Shown here: positions 36,568 to 43,712 of the stretch, piece by piece
How the letters are laid out: every line of letters starts with the position of its first letter
Numbering within the stretch: position 1 is the first letter of the stretch
NCBI RefSeq assembly: GCF_013391105.1
Contig: NZ_CP058335.1
Span: forward strand, 3,100,001 to 3,164,000
Direction: 5' to 3'
From: Natronomonas salina
Lineage (GTDB): Archaea > Halobacteriota > Halobacteria > Halobacteriales > Haloarculaceae
DNA length: 64,000 nucleotides
Notes under the pieces: model-generated
Told to the model about the DNA's origin: nothing
The model's input: the letters and a program-made list of their open reading frames with translations, nothing else
Database searches by the model: none
Program-made: the position numbers and the translations under genes

Positions 36568-36774
36568 TCACAGCGGCGGCGGGACGAGGAAGGCCGCGAA
36601 GGCGACCCCGTACGCCGCCAGGATGATCACGACGATGGCGCCGAAGATGCCGAAGATAGCACAGATAAGCAGCGTCGCCACCGAGATCTGGACGCCGAGG
36701 CCGACGGCGTTCGCGATGACGAGGACGATCAGGCCGAAGACCGTGTTGGCGAGGATGGATCGGAGACGTACCAT
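36568..36774 (-). CDS. Small membrane protein, BofA-like
   Basis: Protein of 68 residues and almost entirely hydrophobic: two membrane segments separated by a Gly-containing turn (ANAVGLGVQISVATLLICAIFG). The pattern ANxVGLGV...ICAxFGxxGAIVVIILAAYGVAF matches the BofA family of pro-sigma-K processing inhibitor relatives, widespread in archaea where its role is unknown. A second family member is at 53457-53744. It lies upstream of ileS on the same strand with a 93-base gap. The site-2 protease at 60327 is a possible functional partner, by analogy with the bacterial BofA/SpoIVFB pair. Confidence 0.78.
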   Translation of the reverse strand: MVRLRSILANTVFGLIVLVIANAVGLGVQISVATLLICAIFGIFGAIVVIILAAYGVAFAAFLVPPPL

Positions 36775-36815
36775 ATGTCCCCCGAGAGGCCCGACGACCT
36801 TCGTTAGGAGAGTCG

Positions 36816-37043
36816 TTACGCCAGCTGGTCGCGGAGCCGCGGCAGGAGCTTGTCGGTGCCGACGGAGTAGGCGGCGTAGAGGGCGACCGTCCCCATGACG
36901 GCCAGCCAGACGCCGAACTTGGTGTTGCCGGCCGTGAGGTAGGAGACGCTGGTGAGTTCCGCGAAGACGCCGGCGGCGGCGAGCGCGCCGGTCCCGGCGA
37001 GGTACGCCAGGAGTTCGATCGAAGCGAGGAGCAGTTCGCGCAT
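36816..37043 (-). CDS. Small two-span membrane protein
   Basis: Protein of 75 residues with two hydrophobic segments (LLASIELLAYLAGTGALAAAG and VWLAVMGTVALYAAYS) and a short basic C-terminus. The start is the ATG giving MRELLLASIE; longer reading upstream would cross a promoter-like region. No family recognised. It precedes the BofA-like gene on the same strand with a 41-base gap, so the two may be co-transcribed. Confidence 0.78.
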   Translation of the reverse strand: MRELLLASIELLAYLAGTGALAAAGVFAELTSVSYLTAGNTKFGVWLAVMGTVALYAAYSVGTDKLLPRLRDQLA

Positions 37044-37375
37044 GGCCGTAGCTCGGAGGGGGGTCGAGATAGGCCTTTCGACGTCGGTAGGTCGACCGTG
37101 TCCCACGGTATCAATGCGTGAATGCGGATTTCGCCGAAACTCTGCCGGACCGCTGCTTCGCTGAACCGTCCAGAGAATCAATCGCCAGGGGACATCTGAT
37201 GGCCCAGCTTCGGGGGTTGCGGGCAGTACCCTCCCGGCTCGTCTCGAGAGCAGTCCGGGATCGACGGCCATAAATTTCAACGACGACCCCCTGGCCAGAA
37301 GCCTCCCAGTAGGTTACCAGGTGCTCTAGTTAGCGTCCATGTTACAACGAATGGTCTCGATGTTAGTCGGGCTGT
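37044..37375. other. Intergenic region without a gene (332 bases)
   Basis: Divergent intergenic stretch between a minus-strand small membrane gene and the plus-strand acetyltransferase. It is lower in GC than its surroundings and contains AT-rich promoter-like patches (for example taaatttcaac near 37271 and gttacaac near 37340). No reading frame with plausible codon use and no RNA gene structure was recognised. Confidence 0.6.
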
Positions 37376-38488
37376 ATGGCGCTGGAGTCACCCGGTCCGA
37401 CGCAGGACGACTACCACGTCCGCACGTACGAGCCGTCCGACCGGGAGGGGTACCTGGACCTCTACGAGGCGGTCTTCGGGCGGCGGCGGAGCGACTACTG
37501 GGTCCACTGGCGCTACGGCGGCCCCTACACCGACCGGGTCCGGATGGTCGTCGCCGAGCGGGACGGCGAGGTCGTCGGCGCCGAGCCGTTCATCTCGCTG
37601 CCGGTGCGCGCCGGCGACGCCGAGGTCCTCGGGCTCCAGCCGGCCGACGTGATGGTCCACCCGGACCACCGCCGGAACGGCCTGATGACGCGGATGACCC
37701 AGTTCGCCGTCGAGCAGTACGCCGACCTGGAGGGGCTCTTCTTCAACTTCCCCAACGAGGTCGCCCGCGCAGTCCACCTCCGGCTGGGGTGGCGGGAGAT
37801 CGGGCGGACGGCGACCGCCTACCGCATCACGTCGCCGTCCGCGTTCGTCGACGAACTCGACCTCCCGCCGAGCACGGACCGCGTCACCCGCGTCTGCTAC
37901 GACGCCTACGACTCCCTCGTCGGTGGCGCGACGAGCACGCTCCGTCGGTCCTCCCCGGAGGTCCGTCGGTTCGAGGAGGTCCCGGCGTCGGTACTCGAGA
38001 CCCTGTACGACCGCCGGCGACCGGACCTGGTGCACGTCCCCCGGACCGCGGTGTTCTACCGCTGGCGGCTCGCCAACCCGGAGTGGGACGTCACGACCTA
38101 CGTCGCGGAGTCGGAGGGCCACCCGGTGGCCGCGCTGATCACCTGCACGGAGTCGAAGGACGGCCTCACGTACACGAAGCTGCTCGACTCGGTACCGATG
38201 GTCGACGCCGACCCGTTCGCCCTCGAGCGGCTGGTGTTCACGGCCCTCTCGGAGCACCGGTCGGCCGACGTGATCGCCGTCGCCGAGGACACGCTTCCGC
38301 GGTCGGTACGCGCCACGACGGGGTTCCTCCGGAACGACGGGCTCCCGCTGTCGCTGGTCACGTCGTCGAACTCCGTCCTCGCCCGCCCCTTCTCGCTGGG
38401 CCGGGGCAGTTGGTCGGTCGGCGAGCGCCGGTTCGAGGAGCGGCGGAACTGGGAGCTCTCGCTGCTCGACCAGGACACGAGCGTCTGA
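37376..38488 (+). CDS. GNAT family N-acetyltransferase
   Basis: Protein of 370 residues. The N-terminal GNAT domain contains the acetyl-CoA-binding segment ADVMVHPDHRRNGLMTRM (about residues 92-108), followed by FFNFPNEVARAVHLRLGW. The length and C-terminal half (about residues 190-350, with a second set of strands) resemble tandem GNAT proteins of the Eis-like group. It is soluble and cytoplasmic. The substrate (amine or protein) cannot be deduced. Two GTG-type starts further downstream are weaker. Followed by a small membrane protein gene. Confidence 0.88.
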   Translation: MALESPGPTQDDYHVRTYEPSDREGYLDLYEAVFGRRRSDYWVHWRYGGPYTDRVRMVVAERDGEVVGAEPFISLPVRAGDAEVLGLQPADVMVHPDHRRNGLMTRMTQFAVEQYADLEGLFFNFPNEVARAVHLRLGWREIGRTATAYRITSPSAFVDELDLPPSTDRVTRVCYDAYDSLVGGATSTLRRSSPEVRRFEEVPASVLETLYDRRRPDLVHVPRTAVFYRWRLANPEWDVTTYVAESEGHPVAALITCTESKDGLTYTKLLDSVPMVDADPFALERLVFTALSEHRSADVIAVAEDTLPRSVRATTGFLRNDGLPLSLVTSSNSVLARPFSLGRGSWSVGERRFEERRNWELSLLDQDTSV

Positions 38489-38531
38489 AGTGACCGAAAG
38501 GTTTTCGACCGGCGACGACCCGCCTTCGACC

Positions 38532-38762
38532 GTGAGCTATCAGAGTCGCGGGAGCCTCGACTACGCCGCCGTCGCGAAGAAGGGGTTCCTCCTCGGCGTC
38601 GCCCTGTTCGCCGTCGGCGCACTGGGCGAGGTGGTCGGCCACGCCTACTTCGCGGTCCCGGCGCTGGCCGAACAGCTGTTCTTCGGGATGGAAGTGACGG
38701 GCGTCGCGCTGGGCCTCCTCGTCCCCATCATCTTCGGGGCGGTCCTGCCGCTGACCGAGTGA
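38532..38762 (+). CDS. Small two-span membrane protein
   Basis: Protein of 76 residues beginning at GTG (MSYQSRGSLDYAAVAKKG), with two hydrophobic spans (GFLLGVALFAVGALGEVVG and VTGVALGLLVPIIFGAVLPL). The GTG at 38532 is preferred over 38490 because a gaaaggtttt TATA-like element is about 30 bases upstream. No family recognised; the soluble start and short loop are typical of haloarchaeal orphan membrane proteins. Confidence 0.78.
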   Translation: MSYQSRGSLDYAAVAKKGFLLGVALFAVGALGEVVGHAYFAVPALAEQLFFGMEVTGVALGLLVPIIFGAVLPLTE

Positions 38763-38784
38763 GTACCGGGAGGAGAAGTGGCCG

Positions 38785-38973
38785 TCAGACCCCGACGTCG
38801 ACGTGGTAGTCCGACTGGACCCAGGTGTCGGGTTCCTCGCGGTCGTAGATGACGACGTCCCCGCCGTCGAGCGAAAGGTGTCCGTACCGGTCGGAATCGA
38901 GGGCGCTCTCGGGAGGTTCTGGGGTCGCTTCGGACGGTTCGTCCAGGTGGGAGGGTGTGTCGGTCATTCGCAT
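38785..38973 (-). CDS. Small acidic protein (DUF7331-like)
   Basis: Protein of 62 residues: an acidic, proline-rich N-terminus followed by YGHLSLDGGDVVIYDREEPDTWVQSDYHVDVGV. The last half matches a widespread small haloarchaeal family (the GDVVIYDREEPDxWVQSD core), function unknown. The start at 38973 is set by a TATA-like cttaaat centred about 26 bases upstream on the minus strand. That TATA box lies inside the left arm of an 8-bp dyad, so transcription may be controlled there. Confidence 0.78.
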   Translation of the reverse strand: MRMTDTPSHLDEPSEATPEPPESALDSDRYGHLSLDGGDVVIYDREEPDTWVQSDYHVDVGV

Positions 38974-38991
38974 CCGGAAGGACGCGGCTGT

Positions 38992-39017
38992 CGCATTTAA
39001 GGGTTTGGCTAAATGCG
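38992..39017. promoter_or_regulatory. Dyad covering the TATA box of the small acidic gene
   Basis: CGCATTTA and TAAATGCG form a perfect 8-bp inverted repeat separated by 10 bases. The left arm overlaps the minus-strand TATA box of the gene starting at 38973, the expected position for a repressor site. Confidence 0.55.
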
Positions 39018-39031
39018 CACAAACATGTATA

Positions 39032-39055
39032 TGGTATTTAGTGGCATTAATACCA
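39032..39055. promoter_or_regulatory. Second dyad in the divergent promoter region
   Basis: TGGTATT and AATACCA form a 7-bp inverted repeat separated by 10 bases, the same spacing as the neighbouring dyad 39 bases away. It lies upstream of the UDG-family gene and could act on that promoter. Confidence 0.45.
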
Positions 39056-39100
39056 CATCGACCGAAGCCCTGACCCGCCGTCGGCGCCGAGAAGCCGGTG

Positions 39101-39742
39101 ATGGCGACGTTCCCCGACCCCGACGACCGCAACGTCCTCGCGGAGGACTGCCGGCGCTGTCCGGCGCTGGCCGCCGACCGGACCTGCATCTCGTGGGGCG
39201 TCGGCTCCCTCGAGGCGACCCTGGTGGTCGTCGGCGAGGCCCCGGGCGCCGGCACCCCCGAGGCGGACCGCTGGAAGGGGGGCAACCACACAGGAATGGC
39301 CTACACCGCCCGCCACAGCGGTCGGCGGGTCCGGGACCTCTTCGAGGGGCTCGGCTACGGCCAGGACGACCTCTACTTCACCAACGCCGTGAAGTGCTTC
39401 CCGTCGGACGGGGAGGGATCGAACCGCGAACCGACGCCCGCCGAACGGGCCAACTGCCGTCCCTACCTCCTCGAGGAACTCGAGGAGGTCGACCCCGCCT
39501 GCGTCGTCCCGACCGGCCGACACGCCACCGAGTCGCTGCTGGCCGCCACCGACCGCGAGCTGGACGGCTTCGTCGACAGCGTCCTCGACCCCATCGAGAC
39601 AGACGCCCTGCCGCCGCTGCTCCCCGTCCTCCACCCCTCCTACCAGGACGTCTGGATCAAGCGGCTCGGCTACGAACCCGAGGGGTACGAGCGGGCCATC
39701 GGCGAGACCCTGGCCGACCTCGGCGCCGGTCCGGCCGAGTAG
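39101..39742 (+). CDS. Uracil-DNA glycosylase family protein
   Basis: Protein of 213 residues. Cysteines at the N-terminus (DCRRCPAL) and in VKCFP and NCRPYL would hold a 4Fe-4S cluster as in family 4/5 UDGs. Motif 1 reads GEAPGAGTPEADRW and is followed by GGNHTGMAYT, nearer to family 5 enzymes than to the classic GEAPGxxEDxxG. The C-terminal motif is VLHPSYQ, where family 4 has HPAA and family 5 HPSxxN. It removes uracil or other damaged bases from DNA. The ATG at 39101 is preferred over the overlapping GTG at 39098. Confidence 0.87.
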   Translation: MATFPDPDDRNVLAEDCRRCPALAADRTCISWGVGSLEATLVVVGEAPGAGTPEADRWKGGNHTGMAYTARHSGRRVRDLFEGLGYGQDDLYFTNAVKCFPSDGEGSNREPTPAERANCRPYLLEELEEVDPACVVPTGRHATESLLAATDRELDGFVDSVLDPIETDALPPLLPVLHPSYQDVWIKRLGYEPEGYERAIGETLADLGAGPAE

Positions 39743-39794
39743 CGCGAAGTGAGTCCCGAGCGACGGCGGTACGCTCCGGTGACGCTAGTCGGCC

Positions 39795-40637
39795 CTACCG
39801 CTCGCCGAGGAACCGCTCGGCTGCCCGCGAGAATAGCTCCTCGCGGGCCGACTCGGAGAGCTCCCGTGCCAGCAGCCCCTCGTACTCCGCCCGGTAGGGG
39901 TGGGGGATGTTCGGGTAGTCCGAGCCGTACATGATCCGTCCCGAGAACTCCTCGAACACCGAGTCGTCCACCTCGCCCGGGTCGAAGTCCATGTAGTCGC
40001 CGACCGCGGTGCTCATCGCGAAGCAGGTGTCGAGGAAGGCGTTGTCGTGCTCGCGGAGGGTGTCGACGAACGCCTCGACCTCGAAGGCGCCCATGTGGGC
40101 GCTGGCGGCTCGCACCTCGGGGTAGGATTCGAGGAACGACCGGAACGCGTCGACGCCGACGTGCGGGGAGTCCCGGAACATCGGCGCGGTGCCGGCGTGG
40201 AAGAGGATCGGCCGGTCGTACTCCGCGGCGAGTTCGAAGGCGGGATCGAGCCGCGGGTCGTCCGGGCCGACCTCCTGGACCGGACACTGGAACTTCAGGC
40301 CGCGGGCGCCGGCCTCGAACGCTTCGCGGACGACCGGTCCGACCTCGTCGTCGCCGTGGACCGTCGCGAACGGCACGCACATCTCGGAGTCGTCGGCGCG
40401 GTCGAGCACCCACTCGTTGAGATCGCGGGCGATGCCGGGCTTGTGGGCGTACGGGAGCGCGCAGTACCGCTCGACGCCGTGCTCGCGGAGCGTCGCCTCC
40501 ATCGGCTCCCGGTCGGTCGGGTGCGGGAACTCCCAGCCTGCCTCGTCGTTGAGCGCGCCACGGATGGCGCGCATCAGGCGGTCTGGCATCAGGTGGACGT
40601 GGACGTCGGTCGCGCCGGGGAGGCCTTCGTCGACCAT
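39795..40637 (-). CDS. Amidohydrolase, TIM-barrel (amidohydro_2 family)
   Basis: Protein of 280 residues. It opens ATDVHVHLMPD with the metal-binding HxH, has LFHAGTAPMF with a third His, SAHMGAFE with a fourth His, and the catalytic/metal Asp in IMYGSDYPNIPHPY. This layout belongs to the amidohydrolase-2 family, whose members include aminocarboxymuconate-semialdehyde decarboxylase and related decarboxylases. The substrate cannot be named. The start at 40637 (MVDEGLPGATDV) is preferred over upstream codons that would read through the divergent HIT gene promoter. Convergent with the UDG gene. Confidence 0.88.
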   Translation of the reverse strand: MVDEGLPGATDVHVHLMPDRLMRAIRGALNDEAGWEFPHPTDREPMEATLREHGVERYCALPYAHKPGIARDLNEWVLDRADDSEMCVPFATVHGDDEVGPVVREAFEAGARGLKFQCPVQEVGPDDPRLDPAFELAAEYDRPILFHAGTAPMFRDSPHVGVDAFRSFLESYPEVRAASAHMGAFEVEAFVDTLREHDNAFLDTCFAMSTAVGDYMDFDPGEVDDSVFEEFSGRIMYGSDYPNIPHPYRAEYEGLLARELSESAREELFSRAAERFLGER

Positions 40638-40728
40638 CGTCCCCACTTGGGGGCCGAGGGGCTTCAGCGCTCGGGACGGTCCCGCCGGCGGGCCAAGATT
40701 GATACGGCTGCTCGGGGACCAAACGGAC

Positions 40729-41148
40729 ATGAGCGACGACTGCATCTTCTGCCGCATCGTCGACGGGGAGATCCCGTCGCGAACCGTCTACGAGGACGAC
40801 GAGGTGCTCGCGTTCCTCGACGCCAACCCGCTGTCGCCGGGGCACACGCTCGTCGTCCCGAAGGCCCACCACCAGTTCCTGAGCGACCTCCCCGCTGACC
40901 TCTCGGCGTCGGTCTTCGCGGCCGTCCGCGAGCTGACGCCGCGGGTCCAGCGCGCGGTGGACGCCGAGGCCCACACCATCGCCGTCAACGACGGTCCCGC
41001 GGCCGGCCAGGAGGTCCCCCACCTGCACGTCCACGTCGTCCCGCGGTTCGAGGGCGACGGCGGCGGCCCCATCCACGCCATCACTGGCGACCGGCCGGAC
41101 CTCGACGACGACGAGCTGGACGACATCGCCGACGACATCCGCGGGTAG
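40729..41148 (+). CDS. HIT family nucleotide-binding protein
   Basis: Protein of 139 residues. The N-terminal DCIFCRIVDGEIPSRTVYED is the classic HIT start with two cysteines, and HLHVHVVPRFEGD carries the His triad. Such proteins hydrolyse nucleotide phosphoramidates or dinucleotides. It is cytoplasmic and is transcribed divergently from the amidohydrolase. Confidence 0.95.
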   Translation: MSDDCIFCRIVDGEIPSRTVYEDDEVLAFLDANPLSPGHTLVVPKAHHQFLSDLPADLSASVFAAVRELTPRVQRAVDAEAHTIAVNDGPAAGQEVPHLHVHVVPRFEGDGGGPIHAITGDRPDLDDDELDDIADDIRG

Positions 41149-41190
41149 GCCCTTCGAGGCCCGACTTGGGCCGAGACCGGTGACTCGGCG

Positions 41191-41337
41191 CTACTCGGAG
41201 TAGCCTTCCCGCATGAAGGCGCCCTCGGTCTCGTAGATGCTGACGAGCTCCTCGATGAGCTCCTCGATCGACTCGTCCTCCTCGGTGTGACTCTCCAGGC
41301 GGTCCCTGAGCTCGTCGCTGATCTGTAGCTCGGCCAT
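41191..41337 (-). CDS. Very small acidic protein with antitoxin-like start
   Basis: Protein of 48 residues: MAELQISDELRDRLESHTEEDESIEELIEELVSIYETEGAFM. The short strand plus helix-rich layout looks like a ribbon-helix-helix or antitoxin-like start, and similar proteins are numerous in haloarchaea. The frame is free of stops, with GC-rich third positions. No toxin gene is adjacent, so a toxin-antitoxin role is unsupported. Confidence 0.75.
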   Translation of the reverse strand: MAELQISDELRDRLESHTEEDESIEELIEELVSIYETEGAFMREGYSE

Positions 41338-41473
41338 GCGTTGACGATATTGACCACCGACGGGCAAGTACCTGCCGACGGGACGGTCTCGAACCCGCCG
41401 TGACCGTCGGCTACCACCGGCGACCCTGACCGCGCACCCCAGCTATAACCCGCTGGGCGCCGTCGGTCCTAGC

Positions 41474-41929
41474 ATGTCGTCAGACCGCGTCATCGAGCTC
41501 CTGAAGAAGGCGTACAGCGACGAGATCGAGACCGTGATGAACTACCAGACGAACGCCATCGTCCTGGACGGCGTCCGCGCCGAGGAGATCAAGGAGAGCC
41601 TCCAGGTGGACATCCAGGAGGAGCTGGGCCACTCCGAGGAGCTGGGCCAGCGGCTCAAGCAGCTCGACGCCCGCCCGCCGGGGTCGGCCGAGTTCAAGGC
41701 ACGCCAGGACACCCTCCAGCCGCCAGAGGACTCCACGAACGTCCTGTCGGTCATCGAGGGCGTCCTCGACGCCGAGGAGGACGCCATCGCGACCTACCGC
41801 GACCTCATCGACGCCGCCGAGGAGGCCGACGACCCGGTCACCGAGGACATCGCCGTCACCATCCTCGCCGACGAGGAGGCCCACCGCACCGAGTTCCGCG
41901 GCTTCAAGAAGGAGTACCAGAAGGACTAA
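41474..41929 (+). CDS. Ferritin-like / Dps-type protein
   Basis: Protein of 151 residues and all-helical. Two iron-binding helices carry DEIETVMNYQTN plus EELGHSEE, and DEEAHRTEF near residue 138, which gives the two E...ExxH half-sites of a four-helix di-iron protein. It fits the ferritin-like domain of bacterioferritin/rubrerythrin relatives common in haloarchaea. It may store iron or detoxify peroxide. The end overlaps the convergent membrane gene by 4 bases. Confidence 0.88.
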   Translation: MSSDRVIELLKKAYSDEIETVMNYQTNAIVLDGVRAEEIKESLQVDIQEELGHSEELGQRLKQLDARPPGSAEFKARQDTLQPPEDSTNVLSVIEGVLDAEEDAIATYRDLIDAAEEADDPVTEDIAVTILADEEAHRTEFRGFKKEYQKD

Positions 41930-42414
41930 TCCCGACGGGGCTGGCCGGCCGTCGGGTCGGCGTCACGCCCCCGATCCCGTTCCGTTATCGCGCCGATGAC
42001 CGAGGCCAGCAGCGACGCCACCGCCGCGGCCACGAGCGCGTAGAAGCCGACCTCCACGCTCGCGTCCACCCGGCCGAGCCCCATGAAGAACGTCTGGGCA
42101 CCCTCCATCTGGAGCCCGAACCAGAACAGCGCGGCTGCGGCGCCCTGCACGAAGGCGCCGGCGCCGGCGAGGTGGTGGAACGCGAGGGCGGCGACCAGCG
42201 CTACCGTGGACCCGAAGACGACCACGCCGGCGAGCGCGTAGATCATCGTCGGGTCGTTGCCGGTCTCCTCGAGCAGCGACGCCAGTTCGAGGAGGGTGTA
42301 GGAGCCCTCCTGCATCTCGACGTCGCCGATGCTCGTCGAGACGTACGCGTACGGGAGCAGCAGCGATCCGAGTCCGCCCAGCCCGCCGACGGCAGCCGCG
42401 ATTCGCCAGAGCAT
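41926..42414 (-). CDS. Four-span membrane protein of unknown function
   Basis: Protein of 162 residues from the ATG giving MLWRIAAAVGGLGGLGSLL. Four hydrophobic segments are spaced about 30-40 residues apart, with an outer loop after the first span that is polar and acidic. The tail is charged (ERDRGRDADPTAGQPRRD). A TATA-like aactaac is about 30 bases upstream; further upstream frames lack it. Family not recognised; convergent with the ferritin-like gene. Confidence 0.8.
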   Translation of the reverse strand: MLWRIAAAVGGLGGLGSLLLPYAYVSTSIGDVEMQEGSYTLLELASLLEETGNDPTMIYALAGVVVFGSTVALVAALAFHHLAGAGAFVQGAAAALFWFGLQMEGAQTFFMGLGRVDASVEVGFYALVAAAVASLLASVIGAITERDRGRDADPTAGQPRRD

Positions 42415-42525
42415 CGTGACGACAGAGACGTCACCCGCGGGGTTAGTTACGAACCTGCTACGTACCGGGACCGTACGCAAGAGGTCCCTAGACAGTGAAA
42501 AGAACTGGAACTGACTCGCCGCTCG

Positions 42526-42783
42526 CTACGCGCCGTGTTCCACGTGCGGCAGGTGGTGGATCGCGCCGACGTCGTGGCCGCGGCGGACGAGCTCCGACCG
42601 GACGGCGTCCCAGTCGGTCACGTCGGCGAAGCCGTGCAGTCGGCGGTCGGTGGCGACCGGCTCGTCGACGTGGTCGCGGTCCTCGCGGCGGACGAGGTAG
42701 ACGAGCGTCCCGCCGTCGACGGGGTCGTATTCGAATCGTGGTACATCCTGGTGTCTTCCGGGGTGGATGTCTGAGGCGATCAT
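42526..42783 (-). CDS. Small hypothetical protein
   Basis: Protein of 85 residues from the ATG giving MIASDIHPGRHQDVPRFEYD. It is hydrophilic, with strands (DGGTLVYLVRREDRD) and a helix (DWDAVRSELVRRGHDVGAI) like a compact alpha/beta domain. An alternative ATG at 42885 would add 34 residues and has its own TATA-like cattatatc about 29 bases upstream; I cannot decide between them. Divergent from the MinD-like gene. No family recognised. Confidence 0.7.
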   Translation of the reverse strand: MIASDIHPGRHQDVPRFEYDPVDGGTLVYLVRREDRDHVDEPVATDRRLHGFADVTDWDAVRSELVRRGHDVGAIHHLPHVEHGA

Positions 42784-42973
42784 GCGGTTCAGGTACGGGC
42801 TGTTCTCTCCGGTCCGTACCCGCGCGCACGTCGGGGATGCACGGGTAAAAGAACGTCGCCCGGAGAAGCGGTATACCGGATGCATTCGGGTATATTCGGC
42901 ATTCTAATCTCCGATATAATGCCTCCAGAGATCGGGTCAGGACGCGAATACGCAAACCAGTCGGTTGCGACAA

Positions 42974-42981
42974 ATTTTTAA
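42974..42981 (+). promoter_or_regulatory. TATA-like box for the MinD-like gene
   Basis: atttttaa lies about 27-28 bases before the ATG at 43005, as expected of a leaderless archaeal promoter. Confidence 0.65.
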
Positions 42982-43004
42982 TCCGAAGACGAACGAAACG
43001 TAGT

Positions 43005-43712
43005 ATGGCTACGGAGACGTGTGCGTTCGTCGGTGCCGCGGGTGGCGCCGGCACGACGCGCGTGACGCTGGAGTGTGCAGCCCTACTGGCCCGGGAGGGG
43101 AGCGACGTCGCCGTGCTCGACGCCGCCTACGGGACGCAGGGGCTCGCCGATCGGATCCCTGGTCGCGTCGACCCCGACGTGACCGCCCTCTGTCTCGACG
43201 ACCGACCGCTCGAGGAGGGGTTCGTCGACCCGGACGTGTCGGGCGCGGGACGGCTCGCCGTCTGTCCCGCCAGGGCGCCGTTTGAGCGCCTCGCCCGGGC
43301 GAAGGCACCCGAGGCGGCGGCCGCGTTCGGCGACCGGATCGACGAGGCCGCCAGGGCCTTCGATCACGTCCTCGTCGATACGCCGCCCGTGGCGGCCAAC
43401 CAGGCGGTCGCCGCAGTGACCGGCGTCGAGCAGGTCGCGGTGGTCTGCGACGCCAACCGCGCCGCCGCCGCGGTCCCCCGCGCCGAGGACCGACTGGCCG
43501 ACGTCGGCATACCGGATCCGGTGACGGTCGTCACGAGGGCCGAGGACCACCCCGACGCCGACGTCGCGGTCCCGACCTTCGAGGGCGAGTGGCCGGCCGT
43601 CTCCGGGGACGAATCGGTCCACGACGCGTTCGCAGCCGTTCTCGGTATCGCCGTCGACGTGGCGGTGGAACCGGAGACCGGCGAGGGGCTCCGCTCGAAG
43701 TTCCCCGTATAG
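43005..43712 (+). CDS. MinD/ParA-like protein lacking the ATPase lysines
   Basis: Protein of 235 residues with the layout of the MinD/ParA deviant-Walker family: N-terminal strand and P-loop-like FVGAAGGAGTTRVTLECAALLA, GSDVAVLDAAYG after it, FDHVLVDTPP as Walker B, and QVAVVCDANRAAAAVPRAEDRL. The signature K-G-G-x-G-K-T has become A-G-G-A-G-T-T, so both lysines are absent and ATP hydrolysis is unlikely. A homologue is, as I recall, next to the TFB gene in other haloarchaea, so the arrangement looks conserved. The C-terminal about 25 residues are short compared with MinD. It shares DNA with the antisense tail of the gene at 43364-44206. Confidence 0.85.
   Translation: MATETCAFVGAAGGAGTTRVTLECAALLAREGSDVAVLDAAYGTQGLADRIPGRVDPDVTALCLDDRPLEEGFVDPDVSGAGRLAVCPARAPFERLARAKAPEAAAAFGDRIDEAARAFDHVLVDTPPVAANQAVAAVTGVEQVAVVCDANRAAAAVPRAEDRLADVGIPDPVTVVTRAEDHPDADVAVPTFEGEWPAVSGDESVHDAFAAVLGIAVDVAVEPETGEGLRSKFPV

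Noticed and set aside
41191-41337. Antitoxin of a toxin-antitoxin pair
   Set aside because: The 48-residue protein has an antitoxin-like start, but no toxin-like gene lies beside it: its neighbours are a HIT protein and a ferritin-like protein.
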